The notes under the pieces were generated by a model, which was not told the DNA's origin, ran no database searches, and saw nothing but the letters and a program-made list of their open reading frames with translations. Positions 18,406 through 26,713 of a stretch of 64,000 bases of DNA are shown one piece after another. Source of the stretch: an uncultured Arenicella sp. (lineage in GTDB: Bacteria; Pseudomonadota; Gammaproteobacteria; Arenicellales; Arenicellaceae); NCBI GenBank assembly GCA_938048185.1, contig CALIVT010000007.1, positions 62,001 through 126,000 on the forward strand, written 5' to 3'. A program made the translations under genes and the position numbers. Positions within the stretch are counted from its first letter, which is position 1; each line of letters begins with the position of its first letter.

Positions 18406-19746
18406 ATGAAGCGTTTTATTACAGCAGTTGCTCTAGCAGCTACCCTTTCGATTGCCCCAGCGCACGCGCAGACGGTTGATCAACTCTTAGCTCAAGTCAA
18501 AAACGGTACTTTGCAAAAAAGTAAAGCGGCGGTTGATTTGGAGAATCGATTTCGTTCAGCAGGTGCGGGCAAGGCTACCATCGTTGCAAAGCTTCGCTCT
18601 GACCGCGCAGCCTTAGAGGCTCGCAGTGATGCCCTAGAAGTGCAATACGCGAATAACAACGAAGCCTTAGATGCGCTTCGCAATCAACGTCAAAGCTCGC
18701 TCGGCGACCTAAAGGATTTGTTTGGTTCTGTGCAACAAATCGTTGGTGAGGCGCAAGCTAATTTTGAAACTTCAATTGTGTCGGCTCAATTTCCGGGCCG
18801 TGGTGCTAACTTTGCAGAAATTACGAAGAAGGTTTCAAACCAGTCAAATGACTTGGTAACCGCAGCTGAAATTGAGTCTGTCTGGAAAGCCGTCTTTAAT
18901 GAGATGGCTCAACAAGGCAAAGTCGCCAAGTTTGAAGCCGACGTTGCAACCGCCGGTGGCGCACGCGAGAAGCAACAAGTTGTGCGCGTAGGTGTGTTTA
19001 ACTTGGCTGGCGATGGAAAATTCTTAACGTACGGCAAAGGTGGTGTGGCTGAGTTGCCGCGTCAACCAGATGGCCGCTATTTAAGCCAAGCAAGCGATCT
19101 TTTTAATGCGTCAGGCGAAGGTGCTAATTTCGCACTGGACCCAACCCGCGGCACCTTGTTAGCGGCAGCGGTTGAAAACCCAAGCTTGATGGATCGTGTT
19201 AATCAAGGTGGTCCAGTTGGTTATATTATCTTAACGATTGGTGCGTTAGCGGCGGTGATTGCGATCTTCAAAATCATTACTTTGTTTGGTGTGTCGGCAG
19301 CGGTTAATAAGCAAGCTAAGAACCCAGGCTCACCTTCAGCTAAGAACCCACTCGGTCGTGTGTTGAAGGCAGTACAAGATAGCCCCAGTAAAGACACCGA
19401 GGCGATGGAGCTTCGTTTGTCTGAAGCGATCATGAAAGAAACGCCTAAGCTGACCTCCTGGCTGATGTTCCTGAAGATTGTGTCAGTGGTCGCGCCACTC
19501 GCAGGTCTTTTAGGTACAGTGCTCGGTATGATTGAGACATTCCAATCAATCACGTTGTTCGGCGCGGGAGATCCTAAGTTAATGGCTGGTGGTATTTCTC
19601 AAGCATTGGTGACTACCGTCTGTGGTCTGGTTGTGGCGATTCCAATCGTGTTGCTTCACACGGCTGCGGCATCAAAAGCCAAACGTGTAGAAGAAATTTT
19701 GGAAGAGCAGTCGGCTGGAATGGTCGCTCGTCAAATCGAAGGCTAG
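18406..19746 (+). CDS. ttpC: TtpC-like MotA/TolQ/ExbB proton-channel protein, copy 1
   Basis: 446-residue inner-membrane protein. A signal peptide (1-21, ending AHA) is followed by a periplasmic coiled-coil domain to about residue 265, then three transmembrane helices of the MotA/TolQ/ExbB domain (about 266-290, 345-372, 395-420). Pore-lining threonines are retained in GLLGTV and VTTV. TtpC is the extra component that TonB2 systems of Vibrio need alongside ExbB2, ExbD2 and TonB2. It starts one base after the DUF3450 stop and is translationally coupled to it. Confidence 0.88.
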   Translation: MKRFITAVALAATLSIAPAHAQTVDQLLAQVKNGTLQKSKAAVDLENRFRSAGAGKATIVAKLRSDRAALEARSDALEVQYANNNEALDALRNQRQSSLGDLKDLFGSVQQIVGEAQANFETSIVSAQFPGRGANFAEITKKVSNQSNDLVTAAEIESVWKAVFNEMAQQGKVAKFEADVATAGGAREKQQVVRVGVFNLAGDGKFLTYGKGGVAELPRQPDGRYLSQASDLFNASGEGANFALDPTRGTLLAAAVENPSLMDRVNQGGPVGYIILTIGALAAVIAIFKIITLFGVSAAVNKQAKNPGSPSAKNPLGRVLKAVQDSPSKDTEAMELRLSEAIMKETPKLTSWLMFLKIVSVVAPLAGLLGTVLGMIETFQSITLFGAGDPKLMAGGISQALVTTVCGLVVAIPIVLLHTAAASKAKRVEEILEEQSAGMVARQIEG

Positions 19747-19751
19747 TCGAT

Positions 19752-19803
19752 AGCGATTAGTACACCGATTTATCGCTCTTCTTCTTAAGGTTCTTCCCTT
19801 AAG
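19752..19803 (+). promoter_or_regulatory. Two hairpins between ttpC and exbB
   Basis: The 155-base gap holds AGCGAT/ATCGCT (19752-19757 with 19772-19777) and then a perfect seven-base pair CTTAAGG/CCTTAAG (19784-19790 with 19797-19803) around a six-base loop. No T-run follows. They may mark RNA processing that sets the ratio of TtpC to ExbB. Confidence 0.35.
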
Positions 19804-19901
19804 GCTAAGGCTTACGAACAAGATTAATGTTTTATTGTTGGTAAGCTTTAGCGCAAGAGACGAGTCGGTTTGTAACTTACTCGAAACAGAGGTTTCAAAT
19901 A

Positions 19902-20432
19902 ATGCCAGAATTTATTTTAGTCGCTTATGAGTACATCCGAGATTTTATGGAACTCGGTGGCCCGGTTCTGTACTTAATCGCGGCATTACTTATTATTATG
20001 TGGTTCATGATTATCGAGCGTATTTTCTACATTCGAGGCCCGCATAAAAAGGCAGTTCAAGCGGCGCTAGACGAATGGGAGTCACGCAAAGAACGCAGTT
20101 CGTGGACCGCTCATCAAGTACGAGAGCAGTTGGTATCGAGTGTGGGCAGCAAGCTTAAAGAGAATTTGTCCATGATTCAGGCCTGTGTGGCGCTGGCGCC
20201 TTTATTTGGATTGCTAGGCACTGTTACCGGCATGATTGAGGTATTCCAAGTCATGGCCGTGAATGGCACGTCGAACGCGCGCGCAATGGCTGGTGGTGTA
20301 TCTCGAGCGACTGTGCCGACAATGGCTGGAATGGTTGCGGCATTGTCCGGACTGTTTTTGAGCTTTTGGTTGCAGCGCAAAACTGAACAAGAGCGCGAGC
20401 TTTTGAACGAACACTTAACGCTGGATCACTAA
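19902..20432 (+). CDS. exbB: ExbB-type proton-channel protein
   Basis: 176-residue three-helix MotA/TolQ/ExbB protein lacking the long periplasmic domain of TtpC. Transmembrane segments are at about 17-37, 88-112 and 134-155. The pore threonines are in GLLGTVTGMIEVF and in SRATVPT. With ExbD it forms the proton-driven motor that energises TonB. It is the small ExbB2-like subunit of the complete set at 17.7-23.0 kb. The second set at 23.1-25.8 kb has no counterpart of this gene. Confidence 0.93.
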   Translation: MPEFILVAYEYIRDFMELGGPVLYLIAALLIIMWFMIIERIFYIRGPHKKAVQAALDEWESRKERSSWTAHQVREQLVSSVGSKLKENLSMIQACVALAPLFGLLGTVTGMIEVFQVMAVNGTSNARAMAGGVSRATVPTMAGMVAALSGLFLSFWLQRKTEQERELLNEHLTLDH

Positions 20433-20499
20433 TCATTTTGTTACTGAAATTGCATCGCAAACGTAACTAAATAGATAGTTAATCACAGTAAAAAGAGAA

Positions 20500-20512
20500 C
20501 CCAATAATTGGG
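20500..20512 (+). promoter_or_regulatory. Palindrome overlapping the exbD ribosome site
   Basis: CCCAATAATTGGG is a perfect palindrome whose right arm runs into the GGGAGA Shine-Dalgarno sequence of exbD (start at 20523). Pairing of the outer four bases would hide part of the ribosome site, or the palindrome could be a protein-binding site. Confidence 0.35.
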
Positions 20513-20522
20513 AGAAATGTAA

Positions 20523-20927
20523 ATGAGACGAGCATCAAGAAGTAGGCAAGAAGAAGACGCTAAGATCGACATCACGCCGATGTTGGACGTGGTTTTTATC
20601 ATGCTGATTTTCTTTATCGTAACCGCCAGCTTTATTAAAGAGAGTGGCGCCAAAGTAAACAAGCCGGAAGCGGAAAATGCTGAAAAGATCCCGAAGGCAA
20701 CCGTGTTATTGGCGATTGATGACAATAATGAAATTTGGCTGGATCGGAGAGTCATCGACCCGCGAGCGATTAAAGCCAATATCACTCGTTTACGTGCCGA
20801 AAACCCGGACGGCGACGTGGTGGTGCAAGCTGACGTTGAATCGAACGCGGAAACCGTGATGAAGGTCGTCGATGCGTTAAAAGACGCTGGCATTCCAATC
20901 CCAAACGTGGCGACTAAGTCGGAGTAA
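20523..20927 (+). CDS. exbD: ExbD/TolR-family protein, copy 1
   Basis: 134 residues: a short cytoplasmic tail, one transmembrane helix (about 21-41) and a periplasmic domain. The essential proton-carrying aspartate is D22 in DITPMLDVVF. ExbD forms the core of the ExbB pore and transmits proton flow to TonB. It sits between exbB and tonB, with tonB starting five bases after its stop. Confidence 0.93.
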   Translation: MRRASRSRQEEDAKIDITPMLDVVFIMLIFFIVTASFIKESGAKVNKPEAENAEKIPKATVLLAIDDNNEIWLDRRVIDPRAIKANITRLRAENPDGDVVVQADVESNAETVMKVVDALKDAGIPIPNVATKSE

Positions 20928-20932
20928 TTATC

Positions 20933-21532
20933 ATGGCAAAACCAATTTCATTGATAATGTCTATTTTGGTGACCCTCGGTTTGATTGGTGGCATGTACGC
21001 GCTGATCAAAATGAATGACCCTGAATTAGACGAGAAAAAAGCGTTCAAGCTACCTAAGTTTACTTACGTCGCCAAGAATGAAGATGTGCAAACTATTACG
21101 CCTAAGCCAAAGCGGCCAGATGAGGTGCAAGAACAACCCGACGTACCAGACACCAAAGTGGTGCCAGATCGCGTTGACGTAAACTCAGACCTAGGCCTAG
21201 GTGCCGTGAAAGTCGGTATAAACCGCGATTTGAAAGGCTTTAACTCGAACGATGGCGAGTATTTACCTATCTTCCGTGCGCCACCAATCTTTCCTCGTCG
21301 AGCGCTAGAGCGAGGTGTGTGCGGTTGGGTAGAGTTAACCTATACAGTGACGGCGGCGGGCACAACCAAAGACGCGGTGGTAACGGCTAGCTCTTCAAGC
21401 ATGTTCGAGCGTAATGCGGTCAAAGCAGCGTTGAAATATAAGTACAAGCCACGACAAGTTGGCGGTAAAGCGGTGGACGTACCTGGTGTACCAATCCGGA
21501 TTAAGTTTGAAGTTGAGGGGCAGGACTGCTAA
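20933..21532 (+). CDS. tonB: TonB2-type energy transducer
   Basis: 199-residue TonB protein. One N-terminal transmembrane helix (about 5-25) is followed by a short charged/proline-containing spacer (about 50-80) and the C-terminal TonB domain (about 110-197) with the motif YPR-like FPRRALERGVCGWVEL. The short spacer and lack of a long Pro-Glu/Lys repeat match TonB2 rather than TonB1. It conveys proton-motive energy from ExbB/ExbD to outer-membrane receptors. No TonB-dependent receptor gene is in the window, so the substrate is open. Confidence 0.92.
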   Translation: MAKPISLIMSILVTLGLIGGMYALIKMNDPELDEKKAFKLPKFTYVAKNEDVQTITPKPKRPDEVQEQPDVPDTKVVPDRVDVNSDLGLGAVKVGINRDLKGFNSNDGEYLPIFRAPPIFPRRALERGVCGWVELTYTVTAAGTTKDAVVTASSSSMFERNAVKAALKYKYKPRQVGGKAVDVPGVPIRIKFEVEGQDC

Positions 21533-21664
21533 TCAGGCAGCCTAGAATTGTCAATTTGGTGGTCGCTTTTATTTGGCTGCTCGATGACAGAGAACTCCAT
21601 TTTCTTGCAGCGCTACTTTTGATGCGGCGTTTGTTAAGCAAGAACCACAGTTAGAGGTGAAAAA

Positions 21665-23038
21665 ATGATCGATTTAAAATTTATTCAAGATAAAGGCAAG
21701 TCGTTAGTGGGCGTGAGTATGGTCGCCGCGTTAATGTTGTCTTTAACCACAACGGTCGAAACGTTGGTTCTGGACTCACAGATTGCGCAGGCGCAAAAAA
21801 ATAACCAACCTACGCGAAAGGCTAAACGCGTCGAGTCGATCAGACAGAAGCACATCAAGACCTTCGAGAAAATTCAGTTGGCGTTTGAGGAAGAAAAGAA
21901 CGCGGAAGTTAAGCGTTTACTCGATAAAATGTCTGCCGAGCCAGACCTTAACAATATTGAGAAAGCCTATATAGCAAACTACCGTGGCAATATTTGTTTT
22001 GCGAGTGATAACTTGCCTTGTGCTTTGCGCGAATTTAAGAAAGTAACGTCAACTCGCGAAGGCATTCCTGATGGTTTCTATAACCAAATGTTGTATGTCA
22101 TTGCACAAGTACTATTTTCGCAAGAGAAATACAAAGAGGCCTTGGGCTACGCGCAAACTTGGTTCAAAACGCAAGAAGACCCAAGTGCTGACGCTTTTAT
22201 GTTAGTGGGTCAAGCCCACTATATGCTTAAGGATTACAATCAAGCGCTGCCGAATGTACAAAAAGGCATTGCTAAATACATCGAGTTGGGCAGTGTGCCA
22301 AAAGAAGGCTGGTTGAATCTGCTGAGCAGCATTTACCGTCAAAAAAATGATTTTAAAAAAATGTTGCCGGTTGTTAAACAGCTGGTTCAGCATTACCCGA
22401 AGAAGACCTACCTTTTAACGATGGGTGGAATTTACAACGAGCTGGATGATCAGCCACGCATGACCGCAATGTATCAAGCGATGTATGACAAGGGTTTGCT
22501 TACCTCAGACTCTGAGTTGATTACCTTGGCGTCTTTGAAGATGAGTCAAGATAATCCATACCAAGCCTCGCAAATCATGAAAAAGGGTCTTGATTCTGGC
22601 GTGTTAAAAAAGAACTTAAAAAGCTATCGACTTTACTCTCAAGCCTTATACGCGGCACGCGAGTACGAAGATGCGCTTGGGCCCCTGGAAAAAGCCGCTG
22701 GCTTGGCGAAAGACGGCAAACTCTATAATCAATTAGGCCAATCATTTATTGCATTGAATCGCTGGCGCGAAGGCGAAGTGGCGCTAGGTAAAGCCTTGAA
22801 CAAGGGTGGCTTGGCCAGCTCAGGCCAAACTCTTATTAGTCTTGGCTTAACGCAGTTCGAACAAAAGAAATTCGATGCCGCCGCCAAGACCTTTAGTAGA
22901 GCGCAAAAGTATGAAAAAGTTTCTAGCACCGCCGGAAACTGGATCAAATACGTGCAGGCTGAAGTTCGACGCATTAAAGAGCTAGAGGCGCCGATACAAG
23001 AAATCGATACTAACGTAGAGCCGCTAGCGAATTTGTAG
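21665..23038 (+). CDS. TPR-repeat protein of the TonB2-type cluster
   Basis: 457-residue periplasmic or membrane-anchored protein. An N-terminal hydrophobic segment (about 14-40) ends in a signal-like AQAQ, and tetratricopeptide-type repeats span most of residues 60-440. An equivalent TPR gene closes TonB2 clusters in Vibrio and Shewanella; its role is not defined but a scaffold for channel or receptor components is plausible. AGAGGTGA precedes the ATG. It lies 132 bases after tonB, and the second DUF3450 gene follows after about 110 bases. Confidence 0.8.
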   Translation: MIDLKFIQDKGKSLVGVSMVAALMLSLTTTVETLVLDSQIAQAQKNNQPTRKAKRVESIRQKHIKTFEKIQLAFEEEKNAEVKRLLDKMSAEPDLNNIEKAYIANYRGNICFASDNLPCALREFKKVTSTREGIPDGFYNQMLYVIAQVLFSQEKYKEALGYAQTWFKTQEDPSADAFMLVGQAHYMLKDYNQALPNVQKGIAKYIELGSVPKEGWLNLLSSIYRQKNDFKKMLPVVKQLVQHYPKKTYLLTMGGIYNELDDQPRMTAMYQAMYDKGLLTSDSELITLASLKMSQDNPYQASQIMKKGLDSGVLKKNLKSYRLYSQALYAAREYEDALGPLEKAAGLAKDGKLYNQLGQSFIALNRWREGEVALGKALNKGGLASSGQTLISLGLTQFEQKKFDAAAKTFSRAQKYEKVSSTAGNWIKYVQAEVRRIKELEAPIQEIDTNVEPLANL

Positions 23039-23146
23039 TAGATAATTCGCATTGACGGCTATCGCAAGCGACGAAATTAATAAATATGTCTTGCACAGAG
23101 CAAGAAATTTCCGAGTAACACACTCGGTCATCTTATGAGGTTAAGT

Positions 23147-23932
23147 ATGAGTACAGCAGTACTAAAAGCGGCAAGAAAATGCGCAATATCAGTGAGCATG
23201 GGTGCAATTGCACTGGCTTCTGGTAGCGCTTTTGCCGACAAAACTGATGACATCGTTAACAATGGAACGGCGCGCACTAAGTCGAGCGCGTCGTCACAAA
23301 AACGCATTGACGATATCTCCGAAAAAACCGAAAAAGTAATTTCGCAATATCAACAACAGCGTAAGAATGTTGAAGTCCTCAAGAAGTTCAATGACCGCAT
23401 GCGGCGCACCTTGGTCGCACAAGAAGCCGCGATGAAAAAACTAGAGCAATCTATTGAAGATGCGTCTTTGATTGAACGCCAAATAGTGCCGTTGATGCTA
23501 AGCATGATTGACGGTTTAGAGAAGTTTATCTCGGCTGACATTCCCTTTAAGTTAGACGAACGCAATGATCGCCTTAGTCGTATTAAGGGCTACCTTAATA
23601 ACGCAAACATCTCAGCCGCGGAGCGCTTCCGCCAGGTTTTAGATGCGTATTCTATTGAGAATGCCTATGGTCAAAGTATTGACGTATTTAAAGAAGAGCT
23701 AAGTTTAGATGGCGGCGAAAAAACGGTTAATATTTTGCAAATCGGCAGAGCAGGTTTGTATTATCAAACCACTGACGGCCTGGAGTCAGGCTATTGGGAC
23801 AAAGGCGCAAAGCAGTGGAAAGCGTTAGACTCTTCTCATAACGACGGTATCACTAACGCAATCCGAATCATTCAAGGCAAGCAAGTTAATGACTTGATGA
23901 TCTTGCCAATCGCCGCGCCGGAGGCTATCTAA
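23147..23932 (+). CDS. DUF3450 periplasmic protein, copy 2
   Basis: 261 residues when started at the ATG at 23147, which has TGAGG six bases upstream; the open frame reaches 23135. A signal peptide ends near residue 31 (AFA-DK), then a coiled-coil region and a DUF3450 core clearly homologous to the gene at 17715. Shared landmarks are VPLM, FISADIPF and GRAGLYYQT. A CCGAG/CTCGG hairpin (23111-23127) lies just upstream of the ribosome site. Its final APEAI codons contain the GGAGG that serves the next gene, exactly as in copy 1. Confidence 0.83.
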   Translation: MSTAVLKAARKCAISVSMGAIALASGSAFADKTDDIVNNGTARTKSSASSQKRIDDISEKTEKVISQYQQQRKNVEVLKKFNDRMRRTLVAQEAAMKKLEQSIEDASLIERQIVPLMLSMIDGLEKFISADIPFKLDERNDRLSRIKGYLNNANISAAERFRQVLDAYSIENAYGQSIDVFKEELSLDGGEKTVNILQIGRAGLYYQTTDGLESGYWDKGAKQWKALDSSHNDGITNAIRIIQGKQVNDLMILPIAAPEAI

Positions 23933-25399
23933 ATGACCTCTCTACTCTTTCAAACCCAATCAACGGCAAACGATTCAACTATATCGATGCAAAAAATTAT
24001 TAGAAGTGTATTGGTAGGCGCAACCGCGTCGATACTGAGCATAGGCTCTATTGCTGTAAGCGCTCAGGCGCTGGACGTAAATCAGATACTGAACAACACA
24101 CGTTCAGCAGCATCGAAAGAAAAGAGCGCGAACCAAGCGCGTGAAAGCCGTTTTAAAGCCGAGCGTAATAAGCAACAAGGCCGTTTGAACTCTATGGTAG
24201 CCGAGCGTAATCGCCAGGAACGTATCGGTAAAGAGTTGGAAAGCGCGTTTGAGGCGAACGATGTAAAAATTAATTTACTGCAAGATGAGCTCGCTAAAGA
24301 GCTAGGCGACTTGAAGCAGCTGTTTGGCGTGATTCAATTGTCTGCGTCTGAGGCTCAAGAGTCTTATAAAAAGTCGTATATCAGCGCGCAGTACCCTGAT
24401 CGTGCTGAGAACCTTCGCCGAATGGTCGAGAAAATGGCGAGTCTTACCGATCTTGTTTCGATCGATGAAATCGAAGATTTGTGGTTCCAGCTACAGAATG
24501 AGATGACCGAACAGGGCAAAATTGTTAAATACACGGCGCCTGTGAAGTTCAAGATAGGCGAAGAGCTCGATGACGAAGGCAAAGCCAAAGCTGTGTACGA
24601 GGTTCAAGATCGTGAGATTACACGTATCGGAGTCTTCGGTGCGGTCAGTGGTGATGACATTTTAACCTACTCAGACGCGACCGGTTATGTAGCACTTGAT
24701 CGTAAGATGCGCGGCAGTCGTAGTGATTTCATTCCATTTTCTAAGAATCTACAATCGTTAAGCAGTGGTGTGACTCCGTTCATGCTTGACCCGAGTAAAG
24801 GGGTGCTGTCGAGCGCCTATGTGCAAGCCCCAACAATATTTGAAAAAGTTCAAGAGGGCGGTGTTGTCGGTTACGTTATTATTTCGCTGGGCATCATTGC
24901 CGCACTAATCGCGTTGTTGCGAATTCTTGTTCTTATGGGCGTTGAAGGCCAAGTTAGGAAACAAAGTAAAGATTTGAAGCGACCATCTTTGAAAAACCCA
25001 TTAGGGCGTGTGATCAAAGTTTTCCAAGACAATCCGCACTCCGATCCGGAGTCGATGGAATTGAAGCTTGGTGAAGCCATGCTCAAAGAGTCGCCTAAAC
25101 TCAATGCTTGGATCATGTTTATCAAAATCATCGCCGTTGTTGCGCCGCTATTAGGCTTGCTCGGTACGGTGACCGGTATGATTCAGACATTCCAAGCCAT
25201 CACTCTTTATGGTGCTGGTGATCCACAAACAATGGCTGGCGGCATATCGCAAGCCTTGGTAACCACTGTGCTTGGTTTGGTTGTCGCGATACCTACCGTG
25301 TTCCTACATTGGTTAGCATCAAGCCGCGCCAGACGTATTGAAGGTGTATTAGAAGAACATGCCGCTGGCCTTATTGCTCAGCAATACGAAGCCAAGTAA
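23933..25399 (+). CDS. TtpC-like MotA/TolQ/ExbB proton-channel protein, copy 2
   Basis: 488-residue paralogue of the protein at 18406. It has a signal-like segment (about 25-48 from the first ATG), a long periplasmic coiled-coil domain, and three transmembrane helices in the C-terminal third with GLLGTVTGMIQTF and VTTV pore motifs retained. The start abuts the upstream stop codon and has GGAGG eight bases before it. A second ATG at 23987 gives a more ordinary signal peptide but lacks a ribosome site. No small ExbB follows; exbD copy 2 begins 15 bases later. Confidence 0.86.
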   Translation: MTSLLFQTQSTANDSTISMQKIIRSVLVGATASILSIGSIAVSAQALDVNQILNNTRSAASKEKSANQARESRFKAERNKQQGRLNSMVAERNRQERIGKELESAFEANDVKINLLQDELAKELGDLKQLFGVIQLSASEAQESYKKSYISAQYPDRAENLRRMVEKMASLTDLVSIDEIEDLWFQLQNEMTEQGKIVKYTAPVKFKIGEELDDEGKAKAVYEVQDREITRIGVFGAVSGDDILTYSDATGYVALDRKMRGSRSDFIPFSKNLQSLSSGVTPFMLDPSKGVLSSAYVQAPTIFEKVQEGGVVGYVIISLGIIAALIALLRILVLMGVEGQVRKQSKDLKRPSLKNPLGRVIKVFQDNPHSDPESMELKLGEAMLKESPKLNAWIMFIKIIAVVAPLLGLLGTVTGMIQTFQAITLYGAGDPQTMAGGISQALVTTVLGLVVAIPTVFLHWLASSRARRIEGVLEEHAAGLIAQQYEAK

Positions 25400-25414
25400 G
25401 CAGAGGACGAAAAA

Positions 25415-25825
25415 ATGAAACGATTAGGTAAAGCAAGTACCGAAGAAGAAACCGATATCGACATCACCCCTATGTTGGACGTGGTGTTTATCATGCTGAT
25501 CTTTTTCATCGTAACCGCAAGCTTTGTGAAAGAGTCGGGCCTGGATATTAATAAGCCGCCCGCCTCAAATGAGCCGCCTAACCCAGATGCGCCCAAACCA
25601 ATTGTGATTGAAATTGATAAGCTCAATGAAATTAAGATTGAACGAAACATTGTCGATTTTCGTGCGATTAAGGCAACGGTAACGCGGTTACGAGCCGAGC
25701 GCCCCGAGGCGTCGGTAGTCGTTAAGGTTCATCCTAAAGCTCAGACTAAAGCAATTATTCAGGCGATAGACGGTATTAAATCAGCCAATGTTGCGCAGCC
25801 TACCATTTCTTTAACTGAAGGTTAG
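25415..25825 (+). CDS. ExbD/TolR-family protein, copy 2
   Basis: 136 residues with one transmembrane helix and the conserved aspartate D22 in DITPMLDVVF. The N-terminal 45 residues are nearly the same as in copy 1 while the periplasmic part differs, which suggests a shared channel interface but a different partner. It ends the second DUF3450-TtpC-ExbD set and is followed after 65 bases by a strong terminator. No tonB follows it directly. Confidence 0.9.
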   Translation: MKRLGKASTEEETDIDITPMLDVVFIMLIFFIVTASFVKESGLDINKPPASNEPPNPDAPKPIVIEIDKLNEIKIERNIVDFRAIKATVTRLRAERPEASVVVKVHPKAQTKAIIQAIDGIKSANVAQPTISLTEG

Positions 25826-25890
25826 GAATAGTTTTAGGTAGGTTTAGAGCCGCCAGATAACTGGTTTTTAAATGCCAGTAGATATAAGAA

Positions 25891-25917
25891 AGGCGTACTT
25901 TGGTGCGTCTTTTTTTT
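25891..25917 (+). terminator. Strong intrinsic terminator after exbD copy 2
   Basis: AGGCGTAC pairs with GTGCGTCT (two G-T wobbles) around a TTTG loop and runs into eight T residues. It closes the TonB2-type gene block and isolates the third exbD. Confidence 0.8.
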
Positions 25918-26091
25918 GCAGCATACCGTTGTTCCCAATAGAGACTTCAAAGATTTAACAAAGAGCCTGAAGGGCATTCGCGCCTGCTGAAAGTCGAAAT
26001 TTCATCGAAAGCATGATAGCGTTAAGAGACTGACATGAGGTCAGGACCGACAAATTCGGATTATTGTGATTTTATGATTAAGGAGAACCGT

Positions 26092-26526
26092 ATGTTAACG
26101 AACATAACTCGCCGATTGAATGGCTGCCCCCAGAACGATAATAGCGATGACACCGGTATCGACATAACACCGCTGTTAGACGTGGTGTTTATCGTGTTGA
26201 TATTTTTTATAGTGACCGCGAGTTTCGCGAGAGAGTCTGGCATTGGAATAAATAAACCCGCGAGCGATCACGCTCTTATTAACCCGCCGAGCTCGCTGCC
26301 GATTGTGCTGGACATCAATGCAAATAACGAGATTTCTATTCAGGGCATTCCTTTGCCGGAAACGGCCATCCGGGCCACAATCGTTAGGCTTAAAGCCGAG
26401 CTACCCGAGTCTCAGGTGCTTGTTACCTTGCATCCCAAGGTGCGTACAGCGGCCATGATTTCTGCGTTAGACAAATTACGCAGTGCTAAGATATTTAAGC
26501 CATCGGTTCGTTTGGTTCCGAGCTAA
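26092..26526 (+). CDS. ExbD/TolR-family protein, copy 3
   Basis: 144 residues from the ATG at 26092, which follows AGGAGA by five bases. The open frame reaches an ATG at 26035, but that codon lies in the loop of a CTGAC/GTCAG hairpin (26030-26044) and has no ribosome site. The transmembrane aspartate is D30 in DITPLLDVVF. It is more divergent than copies 1 and 2 and separated from them by a terminator, so it must have its own promoter or depend on readthrough. No ExbB or TonB is adjacent; gap follows after 187 bases. Confidence 0.85.
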   Translation: MLTNITRRLNGCPQNDNSDDTGIDITPLLDVVFIVLIFFIVTASFARESGIGINKPASDHALINPPSSLPIVLDINANNEISIQGIPLPETAIRATIVRLKAELPESQVLVTLHPKVRTAAMISALDKLRSAKIFKPSVRLVPS

Positions 26527-26601
26527 AGACGAGCGAGATTAGATTGACTTCTGGTTGTTTGTGTCCGGCAGCAGCATGCATAGGTCCTAAGGCAATTGCA
26601 G

Positions 26602-26631
26602 TTGGCTCAAAGTAATACTTGCCTATACAAT
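26602..26631 (+). promoter_or_regulatory. Candidate gap promoter
   Basis: TTGGCT, 18 bases and TACAAT (or TATACA at 16 bases) lie about 80 bases upstream of the gap start. Four of six and five of six positions match sigma70 consensus. Confidence 0.5.
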
Positions 26632-26713
26632 CAGGCTTGGCTCTTACACTCGGTGGTGATCTTACGTTGATGCGCTGCCTGGACTCAACAACCCTAATTA
26701 AAGAATAGAAATT

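Noticed and set aside
26035-26091. Longer start for the third ExbD
   Set aside because: The ATG lies in a hairpin loop without a ribosome site, while the ATG at 26092 has AGGAGA and matches the length of the other ExbD proteins.
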